From Laguncularia racemosa (taxonomy: Eukaryota > Streptophyta > Magnoliopsida > Myrtales > Combretaceae), in assembly GCA_037954665.1 (NCBI GenBank), contig JBBMOL010000065.1, positions 2,418,001 to 2,482,000 of the forward strand: DNA of 64,000 bases, in the 5' to 3' direction. The notes below the pieces were generated by a model. The model had not been told where the DNA came from, did not search any database, and saw only the letters and a program-made list of their open reading frames with translations. The position numbers were made by a program, and so were the translations under genes. This document shows, in pieces, positions 1 to 11,500 of the stretch (within the stretch, counting starts at the first letter, position 1; each line of letters starts with the position of its first letter).

Positions 1-1420
1 CTCTAGCAACTTTATAGTACCCTCCTCCTTCTCACTCTTAATTCTTTTAGATATAGGTTCACACTCCAACAACATCGGCCTTTTTAAATGAAGTTTATAC
101 TACTTCTCTCACCATTTCTGGCATTATACCATTCTACTTATCTATGAGTTCAACCCATTCTCCTCTCCTTCATTGAGAAACTTAACAAAGTAAGATTTTC
201 TCATTCACTTGTAACTCCTTCTCATCTCCACTAACTTGTCCCTTAGAGTGGACATTGAATTGTGTTAGATCTAATCCAGTGTGTGTTTGAGGAGTTTGGG
301 AATTAACCATAATGCTATCATCATTGGATTCATCCCTTTGCAACCTACTTTTTGAAACTATAAGGGGAATACCTTCTCTCTACCATGGGTAAAGGTTGGG
401 TATTGGTAAAGTATTTTATAGACACAGGTTGGCTTAGTGGGATGAAGGATATTAGTAGATAAATTTGTTGGTCTAAGATACAAAGGTAGGTTCGTAGGGA
501 TGAGTGGATGGGTTGTTTGAGTGTTTGAGTTCAAAGAGAATTCGTAGACTATATTGGTGTTTGCGTTAATAGTTTGAGTAATTGGAGGTGAAGGTGAATT
601 TAGGCTTGACTCGACTAAAATGTGTGAGGATGAAGGTTTTTTAGAAAACAACACAACATTAGGATTTAAATTCTCTTTGTGCCCCTTCTTTACATCTCTT
701 CCATCACCCTCTCTACCCACCAACACCCCAAAATCTTTAACTGGAAATGACCTTAAATTCGAACCATAAGTTATATCATTATACTATGGAAACGAGTGTT
801 ATTTAATAGCGTGTCTAGGCCTTCCACATCTAAAAAAAAAAACTTGAATAGCCTCTCACATTTAAAAGAGTACCCAATATCTCTCCCTTCCTTTTCAATT
901 CACCTAAGCTCTAGATCTTAATAGTTTGGCACAATCAATTTTAACTTTAACCCTTAGAATACTTCATCTTACTCCATTACTAAACTTAATAGGATCAACC
1001 TCTAGCATTATACGTACCATTACACTTAATTTTCTAGCATTATTAAAAGATAAATGATTAAGTTAGAGTCTACATCCAAATTAATACCCTTCTTCCTTAA
1101 ACTCACTCCCTACTCTTCTATAGCCAAATAATGCCCCATTACAACCTATGGTCCCTCAAATAAAATATCATGTGTAGTTTCATAAGAGTCAAAAGCAAAC
1201 ATAAACATATTTATAGCCCTATAATTGAAATTTTAACTTTCCTATACTCCTTCCATGCCTTTTGTAGTATATTCATTGCTCCAAATTTGTTTAGGGTTTT
1301 GTTAGCAATTACTTTGCCCACCATCAATTGTTCATTCTCACTAATCAACTTAATGTTTTCTTCTAAATCCAAAGCCTCTTAGACTTCATTAGATGGATTG
1401 GTACACAAAGGGGCCTTGTT
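1..1420 (-). pseudogene. LINE (L1-type) ORF1 remnant, DUF4283 and zinc-knuckle region
   Basis: Reading the minus strand from about 1,400 downwards gives a decayed ORF1 of a plant LINE. About 1,330-1,240 reads NKFGAMNILQKAWKEY and about 1,156-1,115 reads GPWVVMGHYLAIEE, the hallmark pattern of DUF4283 (a conserved W, then GPW). A degenerate zinc-knuckle stretch lies near 880-800, followed by a motif resembling YGxWxR near 770. A 122-residue open stretch (726-358) is the variable, Ser/Asn-rich C-terminal part. Stops and frameshifts interrupt the protein throughout. ORF2 (endonuclease and reverse transcriptase) should lie beyond the left edge. In this family ORF1 is an RNA-binding gag-like protein. 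The call rests on motifs seen by eye. Confidence 0.7.
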
Positions 1421-2439
1421 AATGATTTGTATAGCATTCATGGCTTTACACAAGTAGATACAACAAATGAAGATAGATTAGAAAGTGAGCATCAAGGCAA
1501 CTTATATTGTAAAGAAAAAAGCTCATTGACAAGATTACGGAAAGATAACGATAGAGATAAAGCACACAACTATATAACACAGACACTTACTAGAATATAT
1601 GGGTTTAGATTATATTATGTAAAAACAAAATGACGAAAGACTAAGGTTTATGTGTGCATGATGGTGATAAAGAAAAACAATTCACAGACTCAAAGTATTG
1701 TATCTAGAGGAAATAAAAAAGAAAAGATAAAAGCATTTATGATAAGATTTTACTGAGAATTTTGTGCCGTGCCAATAGTATGATGTAGAAAACAATAGAA
1801 AATGCACAAATGTTATGTAGTGATGAGAATAGGTGAAAAGAAAAGGTTTAACAATGGTAGAAGATGCACTACAAGTGTATATAGAATGCAGAAATAATGT
1901 ATGTATGTATGTAACAACCACAAGGACTATAGGATTGCTCTCAAAATTGAGAGAATTTTTTGTCTCTAAAAAAGAAGAGAGAGAGATACATTAATTATCC
2001 TAAAACTTGTTTTCTCCCCACTTGTTAATTAGTGTTAGAGCACACATCTTGAGGCACTTAGATGCTTGCTTTTTAATTTTCTTACTAGCATTAGAACATA
2101 CGTTGCTTTTTTCATTAAAGTTTGTAACCTCATCTTTTTTAAAAAAATGCATACACCTCAATATTTAAAAGATATTATATGAAGTTTTCTATGGTCCAAC
2201 AAATTTTTTTGATGAGATTGGTCCCATCATTTTAATCAATAATTACTGGTAAGCAATATTTAAAGTTAATCTTTGGACATGTTCCTTATTTGTCACATTA
2301 GTTCCTCTAAAGCCTTGGGAATTGCCTCAAATCCTTTCCAAGTCTAATGATTGTTTGCCTTTTTTGTCAATAAGTTTTTGGCCAATCCTTAAAATTCAAT
2401 ATTACTTGAATAAACAACATTTTAAACCCTTATATAGTA
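1421..2439. other. non-coding; probable LINE 5' region and flank
   Basis: No convincing gene. The half nearest the LINE may be the element's 5' untranslated region, but I could not locate its end or a target-site duplication. A purine run at 1,968-1,990 reads as a pyrimidine tract on the LINE strand. Short open frames here show no family motif. Confidence 0.35.
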
Positions 2440-2449
2440 TGAAAAGCAA

Positions 2450-2690
2450 GAGAAATAGGTCATGTTGTCCTTTGTGGGCAAACTAATTTTTAAAAAGGGA
2501 GTCTAGCAAACTTAGTTTGCTAAATAACGTTGGAAAATTGCAGTCGAATTTTTGAAAAGGGATCTAGCAAACTTAGTTTGCTAGATAACATTGCAAAATG
2601 GCAGCTATAAGCTGTGCTTTTGCTAGAGCTTAGTTGGTATCAATTTTACAAAGAAATTGCAGCTTGTAGTTGCAATTTAACTACCACATA
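2450..2690 (+). repeat. left terminal inverted repeat of MULE 1
   Basis: Matches the reverse complement of about 8,390-8,577, with gaps. Inside it a block of about 54 bases is repeated (from 2,508 and from 2,562). Both copies contain the palindrome AGCAAACTTAGTTTGCT, which can form a 7-bp stem. The right TIR carries a single, worn version of this block. Confidence 0.7.
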
Positions 2691-3199
2691 TAAACCGCAT
2701 TTACATTATGCAATTTATACATAGCATTTCTAAGTTTGCCACTCCATCTTGCAGATCTCCCAACACAAAAAAAGAAGAAGAAGCAAAAACTAAATATTAG
2801 TAGATCCACCCAACATAAAAGAAACACTAAACCAAACATGGAATGAAAATTAACACAAACTCCATTAACTAAAATCAAACTCTAACACCATCATGCAAAA
2901 CCAAACTCCAATACTAAAGAGTTGATTTACAACTTTATTTCAAAGTTCCATCACCTAAAATGAAACTTCAAACTCTTTGAAGCCCATACACTTTTTCAAT
3001 AAACACAAAGTCGTTAAATTGAAACTTGATATTATCAATATGTGAATAACACAACTCTATGGCAATAATCATGTATAATAAGTACAAACATTTAATAGAA
3101 GTCTTGGTTACAAAACACTGACTATTATGTAAGTACATGTATATATAACTAATAACAAAGTAAATGGCTAATCCCTTCTCCTTTAGTGCCTCTAATATT

Positions 3200-5000
3200 G
3201 ATGTGAGATAAGTTGCCTTGTGTCAGAGATGTTGATACCCACTATAGTAAAGTAGATGCATAGATCTACTTACATAATGCCCTCTTCCATACTAGATGTA
3301 GTTGGATGTTGGAACCTCTATGGAGTAGTTAAAGTGAGCATAACATTGGGTGGTAGATCAAAATTCAGCATTTGATATGATATGGAAGTTGATTGGATCT
3401 TAGGATCAATACTGGGCTCTAGTGTAAAATGTAATAGATATAAATGGGCAACTAGGGAGAACTTAGCTAGTGGTGGATCTAAAGAAGGAAAAGGAGACCG
3501 GTTTAGTGGTAGATCCTAACGATAACCCTAACCACAACCTTGCTCTCTCCTCTTGTGTCCTCTACGAGGTACATGAATCTAAGGATCCTCTTGATGGGGT
3601 GGGGTGTTTTTACAAAATAACACCTCTATGGCCATGAAGGACATGCTGCCTAGCGGTTACAATGGCCTATGTGTCCTAAAGAGTATCAATTAACTAAATA
3701 TGGTTAAATGCATTGACTTCCATGAAAAATAAAGTAAACTACATTAACACCTTAGTTTTAGTAGAAAGAGAGAAGAGTCATATGCATCATACAACTTACC
3801 AAAGCTCCTAGCATTACTCCAATACGTTTGATATAATGTCTTGTGATGTTATGGTACTATGCGTAATACTTAAGATTAAATCAATCAAATTTGCTAAGGT
3901 ATCATCATACTCAAGCTAAAGGATCTTAGATCATGCTTCCTGCCACATGCATATCTAAGTGTGATGTCACTTAGGCCAATCCTTATTAGTTTTCCCTCTA
4001 AGATTGATCTTATAAAGCAGTGGCAATGTGTCAGATGGATCTAAGATCCTTTGGACCCTACCATATTGACAGGTGACTTGATCTAGAAAGTACCGTTCAA
4101 CAATATGAAAACAAATAAGTAGCATACAATTAAGCTAAACATCACTACTTACTCTATAGTATTAGGGCAATGCATAAAGGATGTCAGCACTGTAAGGCAT
4201 CCAATTGATTTACATATGACACATTTTGATAAGTATGTAAAACATCTGCATGGTTAACTATATTAACATTGTAAAGTAGTCATATTTGATCTATAGTTTG
4301 CCTATCTAAGGCATTCCTGTACTGCCCAACATGTGTAGGAAGTTCTGCAGTGTCAAACTTAGCATGCCAGCAAAGTGTTGATGGGCTATGTTGGGGGATG
4401 TGCATCTAGCACCAAATTAGAGCAATATATGAAAACCTATCCCATGACCAAACCATTAAAAGTATTGCAACACCTCCCATCTCCTAAATGGCAACATTGG
4501 CAAACCAGGAGGTAAATGCCTAGAAGCACGACATAACCATGACATTTTCATACGCTTGTCGGAGATGTCATGCAAATTATTCCTAACTCTAAGGAGGTGC
4601 TGGCACTCCTTTGACTAACCCAAGCTCGTGGCCTTAGTGAATACATGGCTATCCATTGGCAAACTGCATTTGATTGAAGCATCTTGTAATGTGATAGTGA
4701 CCTCTCTCTATGACATGTGAAATGTGTGTGTCTTAAGCGTCTAATGTCTAACCAAAACTATGATAAGGTGTTAGTTGAGCTGTATAAAAGGTGTTTATGA
4801 GATGCCGTGAAACCTTACTTGTTGTAAGTAGGGCAAGATGTGTGGGTCCAATGGGATCCTCTCTTTCTCTCATCATAACAAAGCTTCCCATCACCAACAA
4901 ACTAGCTATGTTATATCCTAACAAAATGAAAAATGGTAAAGTTAAAACATGAAACCTCTTACAAGCAAAGTCAACAATGTGAATATGTAAGCCATTTGTA
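3200..5000 (-). pseudogene. plant mobile domain (PMD, aminotransferase-like) fused downstream of MULE transposase
   Basis: Minus-strand reading gives REVTITLQDAS at about 4,710-4,680, the core PMD motif (family form xxxTITLQDVA). DRFSYIAL follows at about 4,420. The second PMD half, with ILDPSDTLPLLYKINLRGKT, is at about 4,055-3,995. The block from about 3,600 to 3,200 is probably the low-complexity tail. Frameshifts and stops are frequent. PMDs occur in host proteins such as the MAIL1/MAIN family and in transposons. Here the domain lies inside the TIRs, in the same orientation as the transposase and after its CCHC knuckle, so it is element cargo or a fused component. Its biochemical role in transposition is not known to me. 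Confidence 0.7.
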
Positions 5001-5199
5001 TACTTATCTAACCTAAACTGCCGTTGAGTGATGTGTGTCCTACTGCATAAAAAATAACAAAGAATTAGGTCATATAATAACTGAATAGTTTGACATGAAA
5101 CAACAATTGTAATAAGTAAACATTAATTGCATAAACAATTTATCGAAAAACATTATTAAACTCTATATAACAAATCATTAACCTTGTCTCCTCCTTCAT

Positions 5200-7790
5200 T
5201 TTAGGTAGCTTCTTTTGTTATGCCCCTCTTTTCTACAAAATCCATAGGAATTCTTGGAAAGCAGCTGTATGAGGTCCATTTCATTGTGGTATCGCTTGGA
5301 TCAAGCTCTACCCTTATCTTAAATAATCACAATGTCTGGGTATATAAATGGCATCTACACATTTGGTCACCTACTCTTATTTCCAAGAGGATAGAAGCTA
5401 GCACGATATATAAGTGGCTAATGCGTCCAGTGATACCACTTTGCCACATGTTGCATGTTGTTCATTTGAACATGTGCCATGGAATCAAATGCATGTGAAC
5501 AAGGTATCTTGTAAGCTTGCCACTTGTTAAAGCTGCTGCATTCATATCTCAGTATGCTCACCATATGGTTGTTGCCACCTTATATATCCATATCTTGTCC
5601 TTCTTGTACTAGTGAAAACCTCAAAGATCCCACTCATTCTATCTAAGGTGATAACTTTGTGATGACTAGCAGTTTGCTACCATTTTTACATTCTTTTAGT
5701 AGCCCATGGTGTAAACACTTCCTTCTTACCAATTATTTTAGTCACTTTATCATGTCACTAGTGCTAATACCTAATGTAGTTGTAGGAGAATTTTAGAACC
5801 AGGTTTAACACATGTAAGCACCTTGAACCCTTTAATACAGTGTTACAACTCTCACTAAGGTTAATAGGTCATAGATCCTGTATTTAAATCCCCTGTCAAA
5901 TGTTTGTGTCCACTTCTCTTAAAGGATATCTACAAAGTAGTTAGGTGCAAATTCTTTCCTTTTCCTCAGTTCTTCGATATAGAATTCAAACCTCTTCTCT
6001 TGCACCTGTAAGGCTATTATAGTGACAAGCTTCTTCATTGGGACACTTTCATGTTTTGTGTTAAAATTACTAGCCACATGTCGAATACAAAGATGCCATT
6101 GCACAAAAGGGGGTTGTCATCCAACTTCTTCATGCTTAACTACCTATATTATACCTTAATGTTGGTTTGAGATAAGTCAAATGATCTCTTGATCATGATG
6201 GTAGCCAGTAACACATTGCTTCGGCAACGATAGAAACCACGACTAGAAAGCAAATGATTCTTTGTCTACCAATGCAAATGCTAAAGGGACTATGTGGTTT
6301 ACACTATCCATGTTATATGCAATTAATAGTTTATGGCCATATTTCCTGTATAAGAAGGTTTCACTGGTACTAATAATCAACTTACAGTATTTAATTGCGT
6401 GTGCATAAAGATCAAATGTCTAAAACACTTTTTAGAAAATGACTTCACCTTCTTTGGTGGTTGGCTAACCTTGCCTATAGATATGTGTACCTAGGTTACC
6501 CATTTAAATAGCATTTAATAGCTTTGGTAACATTGTATGACTTGTCCTAATCACCATAGAATGCTTCCATTGTTCTCCTCTTCCCATCCTATACTTGCCT
6601 TTTTGTTTTTAAATCCCCGAATGTTTGGAGTATAATTTTTTCAAGGAAAGAAACCTTCACATTAGGTTCCAACCTAACGTGACCTAGGGAATAGGATGCC
6701 ATGAAGTTTGAGTTTAACTATAGATGTTCTTGATTCAGTACGAGAGTAATATACATATGCAGACCTTCAATAATAGTAACAAAAAAATTTGTATCCATAC
6801 ATTTTTGGCATGTACAGAGTTGTTGTCGACACCTAAAATCCCTTTGTACAAATAATAGACCACACTCTCTTATTTGACTAGTTAACACAATAGTTGTGGT
6901 GATACTTGATGTGAAATGACTTGACTGCATCTATCAAATAAGATATTCTAGCAAAGTGAATCCTTTTCTTCAACTTATCGCCAAAACTCAGATTGTCATA
7001 TGATAGAGAATTCTCCTCAACTGTTATGTAACCATTACCTCCATCCCTCCCATTAAAGAATGGGATTGGATTCTTAAATGAGAGGATCGTAGGGTTGACT
7101 AAAGTGGAACTAGGCACCAAAGTGTCTCTTGGAGTAGTTTTTAGAGATATTGGAAATAGAGGATTGTCGAATGTGTTGATCTCAACATTGATGTAGTGCC
7201 CATCAGTTGCTTCTTCTTCATTCACCGCTTCCTCATTTGAATAAGAATACATTGGTTGGTGGACCTCCTTGATTTCCTTCTCAAGATTATCTCTAATGGG
7301 TAAATCATGTATTTAGGATAAGTCTCAAGAATGTTATCATTTTGTTTAAATGTATTCGAAGCACTTTGGGATTATTGCACTTGCATGGGAGGAGGCATTA
7401 AAGTCTCATTTAGTACATTTTCGTCTTCAGTCATGGCAGATTTATCTTATAACTTGATAAAGAGCTCCTCAATGAACAAATGACCAATTTCTTTAGCAAA
7501 TTTAATAAGATCCTCTACATCATAATTGTTGGTGATAGGCATTAATGAATATTGCGATCGCACATAACCTGAGTTAAAAATAACGGGTTGCTTGTGAAAC
7601 ACCTACACTAGATAGGTGCTAGGATCAACTTTAATGGTTGTGCATATTTTGTTTAAGAATTTTGTATAATCCACATTTGTCCTCACTTTAATTTTCTTTA
7701 ATGATTCCCTATCATAATACACCCTATCTTTGCTATGGAAAATACTCCCATAGGCGAATATTGCAAATCTTACGAGATCCTCTATTTACA
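5200..7790 (-). pseudogene. MULE transposase, degenerate
   Basis: The order on the minus strand is as follows. An N-terminal domain at about 7,790-7,480 contains DYTKFLNKI and resembles the start of the second MULE at 54,670. An acidic linker and DNA-binding part follow (7,252-6,878 is open for 124 residues). The DDE transposase core at about 6,440-5,920 includes IVPLAFALVDKES and CIRHVASNFNTKHES, the latter a conserved MULE block. A SWIM zinc finger, CNKWQAYKIPCSHAF, lies at about 5,520-5,470, and a CCHC-like knuckle with EGHNKRS at about 5,230. Active family members cut and paste DNA through the TIRs. Several stops and frame changes make this copy non-functional. Confidence 0.8.
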
Positions 7791-8389
7791 CCACCAATTG
7801 ACATCAACACAAAACATTAACATGACCACTAGCAAATTCCGTTCTACATAAAATTAAAATCTATCACTATCTACAACAAGTGCATATGACCAAAGAATAT
7901 TATTCCATATTACATGAAAAAAAAGGAATACTATTTTATTTACCTCTATCAAGTGATTAGCCACCGAAATAGAGCATTATGAGTAGTAAAATAGAACCTT
8001 AATTGCAAAATAAAGCTTAAAACATATAAGTTTTTAAAGAGAGAAACTAAATAGAGTTAATACAAAATTCAATAAATTAAATTAAAAAAAACTTCACAAT
8101 AATGGGTTTACTTAATGCACCCTTGTAATGCGATTCAAGCTCACAAAGTGCATATTTAAAGAAAAAAAAGGGCTTAGAAAGGATGGGCTTGAGAGAGAGA
8201 GTGAGAGTTGCACACTACGTTTTTTCTTAACAAAGGGAGAAATTGTTTGCTATGAATGAGGAAGAAGGTCAGGGTAGGTGGGTATATAATGATTAAATCA
8301 CTGGACTAACCTGCGATTTCTACGAACCTTAAAACAACTTATTTAAATAAACACTAAATCACAACTAAGAAGTGCAGTTCATAAATCAC

Positions 8390-8577
8390 ATTACAAGGAT
8401 GTGATTTACAAATCGCATATAACAATTGCAATTTCTTTAAAAAAATGCTCCATAGTGAGCTTGAAGTAAAATTGCAACTTATAGTTGCCATTTTGTAACC
8501 GTCTTCCTATATTAAGTTTACTGAACCCTCTTTTTAAAAAATGGTTTTTGCATAAGAGGCAAACTGACTTATTTCTT
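8390..8577 (-). repeat. right terminal inverted repeat of MULE 1
   Basis: Reverse complement aligns with the left TIR. Shared landmarks are the GAAATA(A/G)GTCA terminus, a TTTTTAAAAAG(A/G)G block, AGTAAACTTA against AGCAAACTTA, CAAAATGGCA, and the inner AAAGAAATTGCA. The right 10-bp target duplication starts at 8,578. Confidence 0.7.
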
Positions 8578-8587
8578 TGAAAAGCAA

Positions 8588-11500
8588 TATATTAAATTTT
8601 TATATAGATAAATATTTGCTGTTCGCAACTTTGTATCTTGAAGGTGTCTCCACCAATCACATGTAGACACTTACGTAAGGATCTTTATTATGTAATTACC
8701 TTTGTAATAAAAAAATACTTGAGTTGCAATATGATAAAAAACATGAACACATTCAAATGCTAAAACCATATCATTATTTCAAACATATTACTCTATGATT
8801 TGAAATGTTTAGAACTATGAGTTAGGTTTGAATAGTTTTGCCATATTAAAATTTGGGCAAATTGTAAGTGCAATTCATAAAACTTGTGGTTACACTAAAC
8901 TCTTAAAGTATACTTTCATTTCTCTATAACCTTTGCAAATATGTACATACTATTTGCCCTTATTAAAGTCCCAACATCATTATTATTTATGGTTCTTTAA
9001 CAATTTATTTTGGATTTTTAGCAATAGCTCAAAATGTATGTACATATTTTTAAAATATGCATATACATTTAAATAATCTTATCTTAAAATCATTTAACTC
9101 CAATCCACAGGTGGTGGCAGAAAAAAAAAAAAAAAAGAGACTCAAGAGGTGAAACCTCATTTTGCTGCAATAATTAGATAAAAAAAAGAGCAAATCAGAT
9201 CAACCCATGAACAGATTTCTCGGCGTAGTAGTGGGCCGAAAGCCCATTCTACTGGACCCAATGCAGTACAAACATATCGTCTCAAGAATTTTCCGACCAG
9301 AGACGTCAAAGGTCTAGAGCTCCATTACTAATTGTGTGGAGACAGTTAAAATGTGTGTCAGAAGTGTACTTCCCAAGAAAGCTAAATTCAGTTTCTACAC
9401 CCGAAAGTACTGCAACTGCTGATCATAAGTAGCACTTCAGAGCTACAGCAATTATTAGAGCCTGAAGGACCAATCACAGTTATAATTGATTCATTGTCCC
9501 TACCCTTTTACGCCTCTCCATTCCAACTTTGTATGGGATTAGGGACACCTCTCTTCTTCCATGATTAACCCTTTTTTTTGTTTTTTTTTTTTCATGAATT
9601 TACATGTTTCAGAAAATGAAATTACAACATTTATGATCAAATGATTCGAACATTTTTTTCCAATATATATATATATATCTATACAAATCATAAAAGATTA
9701 AGAGGGACATGCTCAATTAATATGGAGTAACTAGGATGCAATTGGAAAACTTGAAACGGATTAGTTTGAACATGAATCCCAATGATATGTTACAAGGTTG
9801 AAAACGAGACTGATCCATACGTTGATTTAATTTAATTAAAATATGTTGAAGTGCATATTTTTATTATAAAAAAGTATTTTTGGAAAGTAAATGATTTAAA
9901 TTTATGTTAAGGTCAACCGACATCTATAATATCAAGTTTCGATTGTAAAAAAAAAAAGAAAATGTAGATCCCTTTTCTTTAAAAGGCAATCTCAATCTTA
10001 TAGGGTATTAAAAATTAAACCACAATGCGTTCCAAAGATTATAGGGGATTATCCTATTAGGTTTTATAGAGTAGGAAGTACCATTGTACCCGACCTATTT
10101 GTATTCTTAGAAATAACCATCAAGTAAGCTATAATATCTTAAAAACAAACCTTCAATAAAAAAGGATAAAAAACAGAAGAAAGCCTTTACATTTTAAGTT
10201 CTATATAGAAACTTATTTCTACTATTCAAAATCCATCATATCCTTTTTGGGATAAATATTTATTGTTTTTAATTTTTTATTTTGAGTGTGTTATCATCAA
10301 TCATACGTATATATTTAAATAATAAATTAATATTTAAGAATAGAAAATTATTTTATTAGATTATATATATATATATATATATATATATGATTAATCGGGA
10401 TATATCGAAGATATAAAATTAAAAACAGTAAATATTTATTCCTTTTTCTGCATATTTCTCGTCTAACGGATAATGCTATTATCGGAAGAAGCGGCTGTTT
10501 ACGTAGTAACCTTTTAACACTATTGTCTTCATGCGTATAGTACTTTCACTAGGCCCACCTTTTAAGTGGGCTTCTAGGCGTCGACGGAAATACTGTTTTT
10601 TTTATTATTATTATTATTTTTGGGCTAAAAGCTAATGTGTCAGCAGCCGAAACAAAAGAACAGCCAAACTATCCTAGGAAGTTTATCACAACGAGAGCTT
10701 GCATCACTATTTAGTACTTAAGAACATAGCAGATCTTGTCTTTCCATATAAACCCAAATCAAAACAGTCATCTCTGAACAGGTTTAAGACAACAATAGCT
10801 GGTATGCCAAAAAAGTACTTTACCTTCCTTCTTGTCTTGCATTCGTTGGGTGAAAAAAATCCACCATTGTATCGAGTTCTTCTATAACTGCTTTAATCAT
10901 GGCTGCTTTAGTGAGGAAAAGCCTTTTTCTGCCAGCCATAATAACGTTATGAAACTTCATTTTTGAGTTAACCTCTTATTGGGTATTATAACTACCCTAG
11001 CATAGGAATTCACATTAAACCCTACTTTGAAAAAGCCTTTTTTTTTTAGGCAAACAAAGCATTAAACTTGGAATTATCCGCCATAAACGTTCAACATGAA
11101 AGTCAAATCCAATATTTCTATTGGTATCTCAGAAGAAATTATATTACATTGAATTGGTTTTACCTATTGTATTCTAGCAAAAATTTATTAATATTATTAC
11201 TTAACAATGTAAAAAAGACTTAAAAAAGAGAGGCAAATGCACACTAAAAGTTCTCAATGCTTGTGGCAAAAGAGGTTTAGATTTCTTCCATTTTTCTTTT
11301 TTTCTTTTTTTAATTTCTCTCAATTTATAAATTAATAGTTGAAATTATCTAAATTTTTTTATCTACTTTGTGATATTATTGTAATATTATTTTTTTTCTT
11401 ATAATTGTACTCATTACTTACATAGGACTATATCTTAAAAGAGTAAATTGATAAAAAATTTAGAGAAGGAAATGGAGAATCCATTTTCCCAAAAGTCAAT

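Larger units (their letters stand above)
2450..8577 (-). mobile_element. complete Mutator-like element (MULE) with transposase and PMD
   Basis: A 6.1-kb DNA transposon with both ends present. A perfect 10-bp target-site duplication, TGAAAAGCAA, flanks it at 2,440-2,449 and 8,578-8,587. The left terminus starts GAGAAATAGGTCA; the reverse complement of the right terminus starts AAGAAATAAGTCA. The similarity continues inwards as long degenerate terminal inverted repeats. Duplications of 9-11 bp and long TIRs are typical of MULEs. The minus strand encodes, in order, an N-terminal domain, a transposase, a SWIM zinc finger, a CCHC knuckle and a PMD. All are interrupted, so the copy is dead, although its ends remain recognisable. 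Confidence 0.85.

Noticed and set aside
5220..5498. A 92-residue plus-strand frame
   Set aside because: Antisense shadow of the MULE SWIM and CCHC region, which reads convincingly on the minus strand.
10699..10960. Possible small gene after a TATA-like string
   Set aside because: The frame is short, lacks an ATG at its start and matches no family; the ATG frame at 10,899 ends after about 17 codons.
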